Shown piece after piece: positions 44,037 through 52,782 of a stretch of DNA of 64,000 bases (position 1 is the stretch's first letter; every line of letters begins with the position of its first letter). The notes beneath the pieces were generated by a model. That model searched no databases and had not been told where the DNA came from. It saw nothing but the letters and a program-made list of their open reading frames with translations. The stretch comes from Galbitalea soli (lineage in GTDB: Bacteria; Actinomycetota; Actinomycetes; Actinomycetales; Microbacteriaceae), in assembly GCF_010686725.1 (NCBI RefSeq), contig NZ_JAAGWZ010000002.1:620001-684000 (forward strand), read 5' to 3'. The position numbers and the translations under genes are program-made.

Positions 44037-44716
44037 GGCTCGTCCACGGCGGCGTAGCCCACGCCGCGCGAGGTGCGGATCGGGCTCGCCTCGCCCAGCT
44101 TGGCTCGCACCTGAGCCACGTGCACGTCGACCGTCCGGCCGCTCGCGTAGTCCGCCTGTCCCCACACGCTCGACAGCAGCTCCTCCCGCGTGAAGACCCG
44201 CCCGGGCGAGCCCGCGAGCTTGGCCAGCAGATCGAACTCGGTGCTGGTGAGGGTCACGGATGCCCCGCCCACCGTGACCGTCCGCGCGGCCACGTCCATC
44301 CGCACCGCCCCCACCTGCAGCACCGGCTTCGTTCCCGGCCCGTCGAGTCTGCGGAGGATGGTGCGGATCCGCGCGACGAGCTCCCGCGGCGAGAACGGCT
44401 TCGTCAGGTAGTCATCCGCCCCCAGTTCGAGCCCGAGGATGCGGTCGACCTCGTCGTCGCGCGCGGTCACGAAGATGACGGGCGTCCAGTCGCCGGATTC
44501 GCGCAGGCGGCGGCAGACCTCGATGCCGTCCATCCCGGGCAGACCGACGTCGAGCACGACCGCGACCGGCCGCAACTGTCGGATGCGCGCGAGTCCCGCC
44601 GCGCCATCCCGCTCCAGGTGCACCCCGAAGCCCGCCTCGGTGAGGTACAGCCGTTGCAGCTCGGCGATGGCGCGCTCGTCCTCGACCACCACGATGAGGC
44701 CCTTGCTGTCGGACAT
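44033..44716 (-). CDS. OmpR/PhoB-type response regulator
   Basis: 227 residues. Receiver domain with Asp56 (VAVVLDVGLPGMDG) as phospho-acceptor and the Lys of YLTKPFSPREL; the C-terminal winged helix ends RTVDVHVAQVRAKLG and GVGYAAV. The start at 44716 (MSDSKG) gives normal length; an ATG at 44734 is an alternative. Operon with the kinase. The 263-base gap to smc shows no other gene. Confidence 0.92.
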   Translation of the reverse strand: MSDSKGLIVVVEDERAIAELQRLYLTEAGFGVHLERDGAAGLARIRQLRPVAVVLDVGLPGMDGIEVCRRLRESGDWTPVIFVTARDDEVDRILGLELGADDYLTKPFSPRELVARIRTILRRLDGPGTKPVLQVGAVRMDVAARTVTVGGASVTLTSTEFDLLAKLAGSPGRVFTREELLSSVWGQADYASGRTVDVHVAQVRAKLGEASPIRTSRGVGYAAVDEP

Positions 44717-44933
44717 GCGACCATTCAAGTGCATCGTCGGCCCGCCGCCGCGCGTTTGCGCGGTGCTCTTACCGTCCCCGAACATTCGGGCGCCCGGGCC
44801 CCCGCGGGCGGCTCCGCCGTCGACCGCCCACGGTTCGCGCCGCCCGCCCCGCTGGCCACCCGCGGCTCCGCCCCGCGTGCCCGCCGCCCGCCCCGCCGGA
44901 GCGAGCCTGGATCGTGTCGCCCCGCCCGCCCGG

Positions 44934-44979
44934 TACCGTAGGTGCCAGGACAACGGCCGAGTCGGAGAAGGGGTGGCGC
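44934..44979 (+). promoter_or_regulatory. Promoter -10 and leader of smc
   Basis: TACCGT at 44934-44939 predicts a start near 44946 and a leader of about 35 bases. AGAAGGGG at 44967-44974 is the Shine-Dalgarno for GTG 44980. Confidence 0.45.
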
Positions 44980-47900
44980 GTGTATCTGAAGAGCCTCACC
45001 CTCAAGGGCTTCAAGTCATTCGCGCAGTCGACGACCTTCCAGTTCGAGCGGGGCGTGACCTGCGTCGTCGGCCCCAACGGCTCGGGCAAGAGCAACGTCG
45101 TCGACGCCCTCGCCTGGGTCATGGGCGAGCAGGGCGCCAAGAACCTGCGCGGCGGCAAGATGGAAGACGTCATCTTCGCCGGAACCGCGACGAAGGGCCC
45201 GCTCGGCCGCGCCGAGGTCCTGCTCACGATCGACAACTCCGACGGGGCGCTGCCCATCGAATACACCGAGGTCACGATCAGCCGCACGCTGTTCCGCAAC
45301 GGCGGCAGCGAGTACGCGATCAACGGCGAGAGCTGCCGGCTGCTCGACGTCCAGGAGCTCCTGAGCGATTCGGGCCTCGGCCGTGAGATGCACGTGATCG
45401 TGGGTCAGGGCCAGCTCGACGCGGTGCTGCACGCGAGCCCGGAAGACCGGCGCGGGTTCATCGAAGAGGCGGCGGGCATCCTGAAGCACCGTCGGCGCAA
45501 GGATAAGACCCTGCGCAAGCTCGACGCGATGCAGGCCAACCTCACGCGGCTCTCCGACCTCGCGGGGGAGATCCGCCGTCAGTTGAAGCCGCTGGGTCAC
45601 CAGGCCGAGATCGCCCGCGAGGCGGCGACGATCGCGGCGATCGTTCGGGATGCCCGCGCGCGCATCCTCGCCGACGACGTGGTTCAGCTGCGCGAGTCGA
45701 TCACCCAGTACAGCCGCAGCGAGAGCGAGCGCAAGAGCGAGCGCATCGTGCTGCAGGAGCAGCTCGACCAGGCGCGTATCCGCGTCCACCACATCGAGCA
45801 GGCGATGGTCGGCGACGCGGTCGACCACGCGCGGCAGACCGCGTTCGGCCTGGAACAGGTGCAGGACCGGCTGCGCGGGCTCTTCACGCTCGCCAACCAG
45901 CGTCTCGCCCTCCTCGCGCAGCAGTCCGAACTGCCCGGGATGACCGCCGTCTCCATCTCGCAGGGCATGGTCGATGACGCGCGCGCCGAGGCCCAGCGCC
46001 TGCGCGGCGAGGTCGGCGCGGCCGAGGCGCAGGTGGGTGCCGCAGCCGCCCAGACGGCGACCGCGAAGGCGTCGCTCGATTCCCTCGATGAGGAGATCAG
46101 CTTCCAGAGCGCCCTGGTCTCGCGGCACGACCTCGAGGTCGCCCGCCTGGCGAGTCAGATCGAGGTCGCGCAGTCGCGACTGGCGGCCACCCGCGGCGAG
46201 CAGCTGCGCCAGCAGAATGCCCTCGAGCAGGCGGAGGAGCGGCGTGACACCACCCGCCGGGAGTTCGTCGCTCTCGAGGCGGAGGCCGCGACGACTCCCG
46301 AGGGCGATGGCACGCTCGATGCCGCCTACGCGGAGTCCGAGGCGGCGGTGGCTGCGCTGCAGGCCGATATCGAGCGGATGCGCGATGAGCTGCACGGACT
46401 GGAGCGGGAGCGCGACGCGCTCGCCGCGCGCAACTCGGCACTCTCGATGGCGGTCGATCAGCGTGACGGTTCGGCGTCCATCGTCGCGGCTCCCGGAATC
46501 CGCGGGCTCGTCGCCGAGCACGTGCGCGTGACCCCGGGATACGAGGCGGCGATCGCCGCGGGACTCGGCACGCTCGCGGATGCGGTGCTCGCCGACGACC
46601 ACGACTCCGCGATCGCGGCGCTCGACCAGGCGCTCGCCTCCGACGCGGGCCGGGTCGAGATCGTCGTCGCCGACACCGAGGAGGCGCCGGAACTCGGAGC
46701 GCTGCCGGCCGGAGTCTCACCCGCGACCGACTTCGTCGTGGCGCCCGCCGGCGTGCGCGGCATCCTCGCCCGCGTCGTCGTCGTCGACGACCTCGCTGCC
46801 GCGCGTCGCGCGTGGCCGGCGCTCGCGGAGGTCGGCGGGCTCACCGTGATCACCCGCGCGGGCGAGGTGCTCACCCACTACGTGCTTCGGGGCGGATCGG
46901 GCGGAAAGCGCTCACGTCTCGAACTCGTCGCGGAGCGGGATGCCGCCGCCGAGAAGCTGGCGACCGTGAGCACGGCGATCGAGCGGGCCCGCTTCGCGCT
47001 CGCCGAGAGGCGCGGCGCTCTGCAGCAGGCGCAGGAGGAGTCGGCGCGGGCACTGGCCCGCCTGCGCGAGTTCGACGCCGCGCTCGCCGCGCACTCCGAG
47101 CGCCTCGGTCGACTTCGGATCCAGTTCGAGGCGGCCCAGGCCGAGTGCGAGCGTCTCGCGCACGGCGTTCAGGTCGCGAGCGAGAACGCGCGGCGCGCGG
47201 AGGACGATGTCGACCGCGCCCGGGCCGAGCGCGACGAGTACGGGTCGACGCCGCGCCCCATCCTCGATGTCTCGGCGCGTGACGGACTACTGGAGGAGCT
47301 GGAGGCCGCGCGCGCGGCGGAACTCGAGCAGCGCATCCAGCTCGAGACGGTGCGGGAGCGCGTTCGGGCCGAGGACGCGCGAGCGGAGTCGCTTGCCCGA
47401 ACCCTCGTGGCCGAGCGCGCCGCCGCCGAGGAGCAGGCCAGACGGGCGGTGATCCGCGCTCGCCAGGTCGCGACCGCGACGGCCGTGGTGGATGCCCTTC
47501 CCGCCGTGCTCGACGCCGTCGACCGCTCCCTCTCCGAGGCCCGGGTCGCCCTCGCGGCACGCGAGGCGGAGCGCTCGCACCAGAACCAGGAGCTCGCCGG
47601 CCTGCGCGAGCAGGAGACGGCCCTGCGCGATCGGCTGACCGCGCTGAGCGACACCGTGCACGGCATCGAGATGCAGATCTATGAGAAGAAACTGCACCTC
47701 TCCACCCTGCTCGAGCGGGCCGGCGAGGAGCTCGGCCTCGTCGAGGACGTGCTCGTCGCGGAATACGGTCCGCAGTTGCCGGTACCCGACGACGTGAGCC
47801 TGACGAACGCGGCGCTGCGCGCCGTGGGCAGCCGTGCGGTCGCCGCCGCCGATGCTGAGGCTGAGGCCGCGAACGCGGATGCGCCGGATGCCCTCGCCCT

Positions 47901-48714
47901 GCACGCTCTCGCCCCGGGTGCCGATGCCGCCGACGCCGACGCCGACCCGGCTGGTGCCGACGCTGCTGGTGCCGACGCAGCTGGGGCCGACGCAGCTGGT
48001 CCCGACGCAGCGGGGGCCGACACCGTCGGCGAAACGCGCCCCTTCGACCGCGCCGAGCAGGAGGCCCGGCTCGCGCGCGCCGAGCGCAAACTCGGCCAGC
48101 TCGGCCGCGTCAACCCGCTCGCGCTCGAGGAGTTCGCGGCACTCGAGCAGCGCCACAAGTTCCTCACCGAACAGCTGACCGACCTCAGCAACACCCGCAG
48201 CGACCTCCTCACGATCATCGAAGAGATCGACGAGAAGATGCAGGACATCTTCGGCAGCGCCTTCGAAGACACCCGCGCGGCCTTCAATCAGGTCTTCCCC
48301 GTGCTGTTCCCCGGGGGAACCGGCAGCATCCACCTCACCGACCCCGACGACATGCTCACGACGGGCATCGAGGTGACGGTGAAGCCCGCCGGCAAGAAGA
48401 TCGAGCGTCTGTCGCTGCTGTCGGGTGGGGAACGGTCGCTCGCGGCGGTCGCCCTCCTCATCGCCATCTTCAAGGCCCGCCCCAGCCCGTTCTACATCAT
48501 GGACGAGGTGGAGGCCGCGCTCGATGACGCCAACCTCGGGCGCCTGCTCACGATCTTCCGCGACCTGCGCGAGAACTCGCAGCTCATCGTCATCACCCAC
48601 CAGAAGCGCACCATGGAGATCGCCGACGCCCTGTACGGCGTCTCGATGCGCGCGGACGGCATCAGCGCCGTCGTGGGGCAGCGCATCGCCCAGCACGACG
48701 AACTCGCCAGCTGA
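44980..48714 (+). CDS. smc: Chromosome segregation ATPase SMC with Ala/Asp repeat insertion
   Basis: 1244 residues. The N-terminal head has Walker A GPNGSGKSN; long coiled coils flank the hinge (about residues 505-640, GIRGLVAEHVRVTPGYEAA); the C-terminal head has LSGGERSLAAVALLIA and Walker B FYIMDEVEAALDD. It compacts and segregates chromosomes with ScpAB. GTG 44980 follows AGAAGGGG. A low-complexity Ala/Asp insertion at about residues 953-1018, with five GADAA-type units, lies just before the coil returns to the head, making the protein about 60 residues longer than typical. Confidence 0.95.
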   Translation: MYLKSLTLKGFKSFAQSTTFQFERGVTCVVGPNGSGKSNVVDALAWVMGEQGAKNLRGGKMEDVIFAGTATKGPLGRAEVLLTIDNSDGALPIEYTEVTISRTLFRNGGSEYAINGESCRLLDVQELLSDSGLGREMHVIVGQGQLDAVLHASPEDRRGFIEEAAGILKHRRRKDKTLRKLDAMQANLTRLSDLAGEIRRQLKPLGHQAEIAREAATIAAIVRDARARILADDVVQLRESITQYSRSESERKSERIVLQEQLDQARIRVHHIEQAMVGDAVDHARQTAFGLEQVQDRLRGLFTLANQRLALLAQQSELPGMTAVSISQGMVDDARAEAQRLRGEVGAAEAQVGAAAAQTATAKASLDSLDEEISFQSALVSRHDLEVARLASQIEVAQSRLAATRGEQLRQQNALEQAEERRDTTRREFVALEAEAATTPEGDGTLDAAYAESEAAVAALQADIERMRDELHGLERERDALAARNSALSMAVDQRDGSASIVAAPGIRGLVAEHVRVTPGYEAAIAAGLGTLADAVLADDHDSAIAALDQALASDAGRVEIVVADTEEAPELGALPAGVSPATDFVVAPAGVRGILARVVVVDDLAAARRAWPALAEVGGLTVITRAGEVLTHYVLRGGSGGKRSRLELVAERDAAAEKLATVSTAIERARFALAERRGALQQAQEESARALARLREFDAALAAHSERLGRLRIQFEAAQAECERLAHGVQVASENARRAEDDVDRARAERDEYGSTPRPILDVSARDGLLEELEAARAAELEQRIQLETVRERVRAEDARAESLARTLVAERAAAEEQARRAVIRARQVATATAVVDALPAVLDAVDRSLSEARVALAAREAERSHQNQELAGLREQETALRDRLTALSDTVHGIEMQIYEKKLHLSTLLERAGEELGLVEDVLVAEYGPQLPVPDDVSLTNAALRAVGSRAVAAADAEAEAANADAPDALALHALAPGADAADADADPAGADAAGADAAGADAAGPDAAGADTVGETRPFDRAEQEARLARAERKLGQLGRVNPLALEEFAALEQRHKFLTEQLTDLSNTRSDLLTIIEEIDEKMQDIFGSAFEDTRAAFNQVFPVLFPGGTGSIHLTDPDDMLTTGIEVTVKPAGKKIERLSLLSGGERSLAAVALLIAIFKARPSPFYIMDEVEAALDDANLGRLLTIFRDLRENSQLIVITHQKRTMEIADALYGVSMRADGISAVVGQRIAQHDELAS
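47953..48027 (+). repeat. 15-base tandem repeat, five units, inside smc
   Basis: Five in-frame units of GGnsCCGACGCnGCn encode GADAA, GADAA, GADAA, GPDAA and GADTV. Flanking sequence is also Ala/Asp rich. Confidence 0.85.
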
Positions 48715-48827
48715 CACCGCGGCCGGCGAACCGCCACGCCGGTCGGCAGGGCACCTCACCCCGCGCACCGGGCACCGCACCCCGCCGGCCCGCACCCCAT
48801 CCCGACCGGCCCGCACCGCGCGCCTCC

Positions 48828-48839
48828 TATGCTGGTGGC
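48828..48839 (+). promoter_or_regulatory. -10 box for ftsY
   Basis: TATGCT at 48828-48833, 6 bases before the ATG at 48840. The preceding smc-ftsY gap contains two copies of CCGGCCCGCACC (48785-48796 and 48806-48817). Confidence 0.5.
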
Positions 48840-49709
48840 ATGGCTTCACCCTGGTCGCTCTCCGGCGCGCTGCGCGGCATGTTCTCCCGCAAGACGATCG
48901 ACGAGGACACCTGGACCGATCTCGAAGACGCGCTCATCTCGGCCGACTTCGGGCCCGATATCACCGACGCCGTGATCGAGGAGCTCCGCGCCAGCGTCGA
49001 GCGCTTCCGCACGACCGACCCCGCCGACCTCAAGCGCATGCTGCGGGAGACCCTGGAGGAGCGGCTCGCCCGCCTCGACCCGACCCTCACGCTGAGCAAC
49101 CGGCCCGCGGTCGTGCTCGTCGTCGGCGTCAACGGCGTCGGCAAGACGACGACGATCGGCAAGTTCGCCAAGTTCCTCACCACCTACGGGCGCACCGTCG
49201 TCGTGGGGGCGGCCGACACCTTCCGTGCCGCCGCGGTCGAGCAACTCGCGACCTGGGCGGAGCGCGGCGGCGCACAGATCGTGCGGCCGCAGCAGCACGG
49301 CCAGGATCCGGCGTCGGTCGCCTTCCAGACCGTCGAGAAGGCGCAGCGCGAGGGCATCGAGATCGTTCTGATCGACACGGCGGGCCGGCTCCAGACCAAG
49401 AGCGGGCTGATGGACGAGCTCTCCAAGATCCGCCGGGTGATCGAGAAGCAGGCGCCCATCGCCGAGGTACTGCTCGTGCTGGACGCCACGACCGGGCAGA
49501 ACGGATTGAATCAGGCGGAGGCATTCATCGAGCATGCCGGGGTCACGGGGCTCGTCCTCACAAAACTCGACGGCAGTGCAAAGGGCGGCTTCGTGCTCGC
49601 TGTGCAGGAGAAGACGGGCATCCCCATCAAGCTCGTCGGCCAGGGCGAGGGCATCGGCGATCTGACCGGTTTCACGCCGCACGTCTTCGTGCAGAACCTC
49701 GTCGGCTGA
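48840..49709 (+). CDS. ftsY: Signal recognition particle receptor FtsY
   Basis: 289 residues: an NG GTPase with a very short N-terminal extension instead of the long acidic A domain. G motifs: GVNGVGKTTTIGKFA, DTFRAAAVEQL, DTAGRLQTKSGLMDEL, TKLDGSAKGG. Docks ribosome-SRP complexes at the membrane; partner of Ffh, encoded 640 bases downstream. The start gives MASPWSLSGALRGMF, an amphipathic helix that could bind membrane. Confidence 0.95.
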   Translation: MASPWSLSGALRGMFSRKTIDEDTWTDLEDALISADFGPDITDAVIEELRASVERFRTTDPADLKRMLRETLEERLARLDPTLTLSNRPAVVLVVGVNGVGKTTTIGKFAKFLTTYGRTVVVGAADTFRAAAVEQLATWAERGGAQIVRPQQHGQDPASVAFQTVEKAQREGIEIVLIDTAGRLQTKSGLMDELSKIRRVIEKQAPIAEVLLVLDATTGQNGLNQAEAFIEHAGVTGLVLTKLDGSAKGGFVLAVQEKTGIPIKLVGQGEGIGDLTGFTPHVFVQNLVG

Positions 49710-49760
49710 CGCGCGGCGACCGTCGGCACCTCGGGTGTCCGCGGTCTCGGCGGGTGTGGC

Positions 49761-50273
49761 TCAGGCGGTCGCGACCCGGTGTGCGGCGGCCAGCTCCACG
49801 TAGTGGTCGGCGTTGTGACGGATGCCCGCGCGCTCGTCCTCGGTCAACTCGCGCCGCACCTTCGCGGGTACGCCCGCGACGAGCGAGCCCGGCGGGATGA
49901 CCGTCCCCTCCAGCACGACCGCGCCGGCCGCGACGAGCGAGCCCGCGCCGACGACCGCCCGGTTCAGCACCCGCGCCCCCATGCCGATGAGGCAGTCGTC
50001 CTCGATCACGCAGCCGTGCACCACGGCGCCGTGCCCGATGCTCACGCCCTCGCCCACGACGAGCTGCAGCCCGGTGTCGGTGTGCATCGAGACGTTGTCT
50101 TGCACGTTGGACCGCGCGCCGATGGTGATGGAGTCGGTGTCGCCGCGCAGCACCGAGCCGTAGAAGACGCTCGCCTCCGCACCGAGCGTCACCCGGCCGA
50201 TGAGGGTCGCATTCGGTGCGACGAAGGCGCTGGGCGCGAGGGAGGGGGTGTGGCCCGCGTAGCTGACGATCAT
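49761..50273 (-). CDS. Gamma carbonic anhydrase-like hexapeptide-repeat protein
   Basis: 170 residues of left-handed beta-helix repeats. The three zinc histidines are in NVSMHTD and IGHGAVVHG. Family members are YrdA/PaaY-like; many lack measurable carbonic anhydrase activity. Minus strand, between ftsY and ffh. GAGGGG lies just before the ATG, with GATAAT slightly upstream on the minus strand. Confidence 0.88.
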   Translation of the reverse strand: MIVSYAGHTPSLAPSAFVAPNATLIGRVTLGAEASVFYGSVLRGDTDSITIGARSNVQDNVSMHTDTGLQLVVGEGVSIGHGAVVHGCVIEDDCLIGMGARVLNRAVVGAGSLVAAGAVVLEGTVIPPGSLVAGVPAKVRRELTEDERAGIRHNADHYVELAAAHRVATA

Positions 50274-50330
50274 CCCCTCATTATCCGCAGGGCATCGGCC
50301 GCTGTCAGCGACCCCGAGACGGCGGGAGGT

Positions 50331-50345
50331 TAAACTATCCCCACC
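50331..50345 (+). promoter_or_regulatory. -10 box for ffh
   Basis: TAAACT at 50331-50336, 9 bases before the ATG at 50346. Confidence 0.45.
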
Positions 50346-51911
50346 ATGGCCACCTTTGGAAACCTCTCAGACCGCCTCTCCGCGACCTTCAAGAACCTGC
50401 GCGGCAAGGGCAAGCTCAGCCCCGCGGATGTCGACGGCACCGTGCGCGAGATCCGGCGGGCCCTGCTCGACGCCGACGTCAACCTCGAGGTGGTGAAGGC
50501 CTTCACGGGCCGCGTGCGCGATCGGGCGCTGGGAGACGAGGTCTCCAAGGCGCTCAACCCGGCGCAGCAGGTCGTGCAGATCGTGAACGACGAGCTCATC
50601 ACCATCCTCGGCGGTCAGCAGCGCCGCCTGCAGTTCGCGAAGAACCCGCCCACCGTGATCATGCTCGTGGGTCTGCAGGGTGCGGGCAAGACGACGCTCG
50701 CGGGCAAGCTCGCCAAGTGGCTGGCGAGCGAGAACCACACCCCCATGCTCGTCGCGGCCGACCTCCAGCGCCCGAACGCGGTGACCCAGCTGCAGGTGGT
50801 CGGGGCGCACGCCGGGGTCACGGTGTTTGCACCGGAGCCCGGAAACGGCGTCGGCAACCCCGTGCGGGTCGCGAAGGACGCGATCAAGTACGCGAAAGAC
50901 AAGCAGCACGACATCGTGATCGTCGACACGGCGGGTCGCCTGGGCGTCGACGCGGAGCTCATGAGGCAGGCGGCCGACATCCGCAAGGCGGTCGACCCGG
51001 ACGAGGTGCTCTTCGTGCTCGACGCCATGATCGGTCAGGACGCGGTCACGACCGCCAAGGCCTTCCAGGACGGCGTCGACTTCACCGGCGTGGTCCTGTC
51101 AAAGCTCGATGGCGATGCCCGCGGTGGTGCGGCGCTCTCGGTGGCCTCGGTGACGGGCCGCCCGATCATCTTCGCGAGCACGGGGGAGGGACTCGACGAC
51201 TTCGAGCCGTTCCACCCCGACCGCATGGCGAGCCGCATCCTCGATCTCGGTGACATCCTCTCGCTCATCGAGCAGGCGCAGAAGAACTTCGATGAGGAGG
51301 AGGCCCGCAAGGTCGCCGAGAAGTTCGCGACCGACACCTTCACCCTCGAAGACTTCCTCGCCCAGATGCAGCAGCTCAAGAACATGGGCTCGATCAAGAG
51401 CATGCTGAGCATGCTGCCGGGGGCGCGCGGAATGCGCCAGCAGCTCGACAACTTCGACGAGAGCGAACTCACGCGCACCGAGGCGATCATCCAGTCGATG
51501 ACGATCCAGGAGCGTCGCCAGCCCAAGGTGCTCAACGGCTCGCGGCGCCTCCGCATCGCCCGCGGTTCCGGAACCACGGTGACCGAGGTCAACGCGCTCG
51601 TGAACCGCTTCGAGCAGGCGGCCAAGATGATGAAGACCGTCGCGAAGGGCGGAGTGCCGCAGGTGCCGGGCATGGGTCCCATCCCGGGCGCCGGTTTCGC
51701 CGGCAAGGCGAAGAAGCCGCAGCAGAAGAAGGGCTCCCGCTCCGGCAACCCGGCGAAGCGCGCGGCCGAGAACGCGGCGCTCGCCGCGGGCAAGCCGGTC
51801 GGCCCGGCCGCCGCAGGCGCAGGCTCCGGGTTCGGCCTCGGCGGTGCCGGCAAGAAGGCCGCGCCGACCGAGGAGGAGCTGGCGAGTCTGCAGAAGTTTC
51901 TGGGGCGCTAG
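50346..51911 (+). CDS. ffh: Signal recognition particle protein Ffh
   Basis: 521 residues. The NG domain carries GLQGAGKTTLAGKLA, DTAGRLGVDAEL and SKLDGDARGGAAL; the methionine-rich M domain (FLAQMQQLKNMGSIKSML) binds 4.5S RNA and signal sequences. A basic Gly/Ala/Lys C-terminal tail extends beyond the M domain. No 4.5S RNA gene was found in the window. Confidence 0.96.
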   Translation: MATFGNLSDRLSATFKNLRGKGKLSPADVDGTVREIRRALLDADVNLEVVKAFTGRVRDRALGDEVSKALNPAQQVVQIVNDELITILGGQQRRLQFAKNPPTVIMLVGLQGAGKTTLAGKLAKWLASENHTPMLVAADLQRPNAVTQLQVVGAHAGVTVFAPEPGNGVGNPVRVAKDAIKYAKDKQHDIVIVDTAGRLGVDAELMRQAADIRKAVDPDEVLFVLDAMIGQDAVTTAKAFQDGVDFTGVVLSKLDGDARGGAALSVASVTGRPIIFASTGEGLDDFEPFHPDRMASRILDLGDILSLIEQAQKNFDEEEARKVAEKFATDTFTLEDFLAQMQQLKNMGSIKSMLSMLPGARGMRQQLDNFDESELTRTEAIIQSMTIQERRQPKVLNGSRRLRIARGSGTTVTEVNALVNRFEQAAKMMKTVAKGGVPQVPGMGPIPGAGFAGKAKKPQQKKGSRSGNPAKRAAENAALAAGKPVGPAAAGAGSGFGLGGAGKKAAPTEEELASLQKFLGR

Positions 51912-51937
51912 CGGCGGTCATCCCGGGTCGGCGCGCT

Positions 51938-51949
51938 TAGGCTGGAGAC
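51938..51949 (+). promoter_or_regulatory. -10 box for the LLM gene at 51950
   Basis: TAGGCT at 51938-51943, 6 bases before the ATG at 51950. Confidence 0.5.
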
Positions 51950-52753
51950 ATGACTTCAGCGCAGAATCGCCCCGTCCGCCTCGGCGTGCAGGTTGCCCCC
52001 CAGCACGCCCTCTACCCGAAGATCCGGCAGACCGTCGCGACCCTCGAAGACCTCGGGGTCGACGTCATCTTCAACTGGGACCACTTCTTCCCGCTCAGCG
52101 GTCCGCGTGACGGGGAGCACTACGAGTCCTGGACGATGCTCGCCGCGATCGCCGAACAGACGAGCCGCGTCGAGTTCGGCGCGCTCGTCAACTGCAACAG
52201 CTACCGCAACGCCGATCTGCAGGCCGACATGGCGCGCACGATCGACCACATCTCCGCGAAGGACACGGGCACGGGGCGCTTCATCTTCGGCACGGGCTCC
52301 GGCTGGTTCGAGCGCGACTACGACGAGTACGGCTACGAGTTCGGCACGGTCGGCGGCCGGCTGGATGCCCTTGCCGAGAGTCTCCCGCGCATCGAGGCCC
52401 GCTGGGCGGGGCTCAACCCCGCACCGACCCGCGACATCCCCGTGCTGATCGGCGGCGGCGGCGAGAAGAAGACGCTCAAGATCGTCGCGAAGCACGCCGA
52501 CATCTGGCACAGCTTCTCCGACCCGGAGACGCTGAAGCGCAAGCTCGGCATCCTCGCCGAGCACGGCGAGACCGTGGGGCGCGACGTGAGCGAGATCGAG
52601 ATCTCGACCGAGCTTCGCCAGCGCGACGAGAAGGAGGCGCGTGAGCTGTTCGAGCTCGGCACGACCCTCTTCACGATCGGACTCTCGGGCCCCGACTACG
52701 ACCTCACCCCGGTGAAGAAGTGGCTGGCCTGGCGCGACGCGCTGAACGGCTGA
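51950..52753 (+). CDS. LLM class F420-dependent oxidoreductase
   Basis: 267-residue luciferase-like barrel. FNWDHFFPLSGP, GALVNCNSYRNADLQADMARTID and GTGSGWFERDYDEYG fit actinobacterial F420-dependent LLM enzymes. Substrate unknown. It is monocistronic and probably leaderless. With the enzymes at 19771 and 37479 it makes three LLM proteins in a genome that can make F420. Confidence 0.82.
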   Translation: MTSAQNRPVRLGVQVAPQHALYPKIRQTVATLEDLGVDVIFNWDHFFPLSGPRDGEHYESWTMLAAIAEQTSRVEFGALVNCNSYRNADLQADMARTIDHISAKDTGTGRFIFGTGSGWFERDYDEYGYEFGTVGGRLDALAESLPRIEARWAGLNPAPTRDIPVLIGGGGEKKTLKIVAKHADIWHSFSDPETLKRKLGILAEHGETVGRDVSEIEISTELRQRDEKEARELFELGTTLFTIGLSGPDYDLTPVKKWLAWRDALNG

Positions 52754-52782
52754 CGCGCTGAACGCGGCTGACGGCGCGCCGC

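Noticed and set aside
47836-48030. Frameshift or assembly error in smc at the Ala/Asp tract
   Set aside because: The frame continues into perfect C-terminal SMC motifs on the far side and the repeat unit is a multiple of three.
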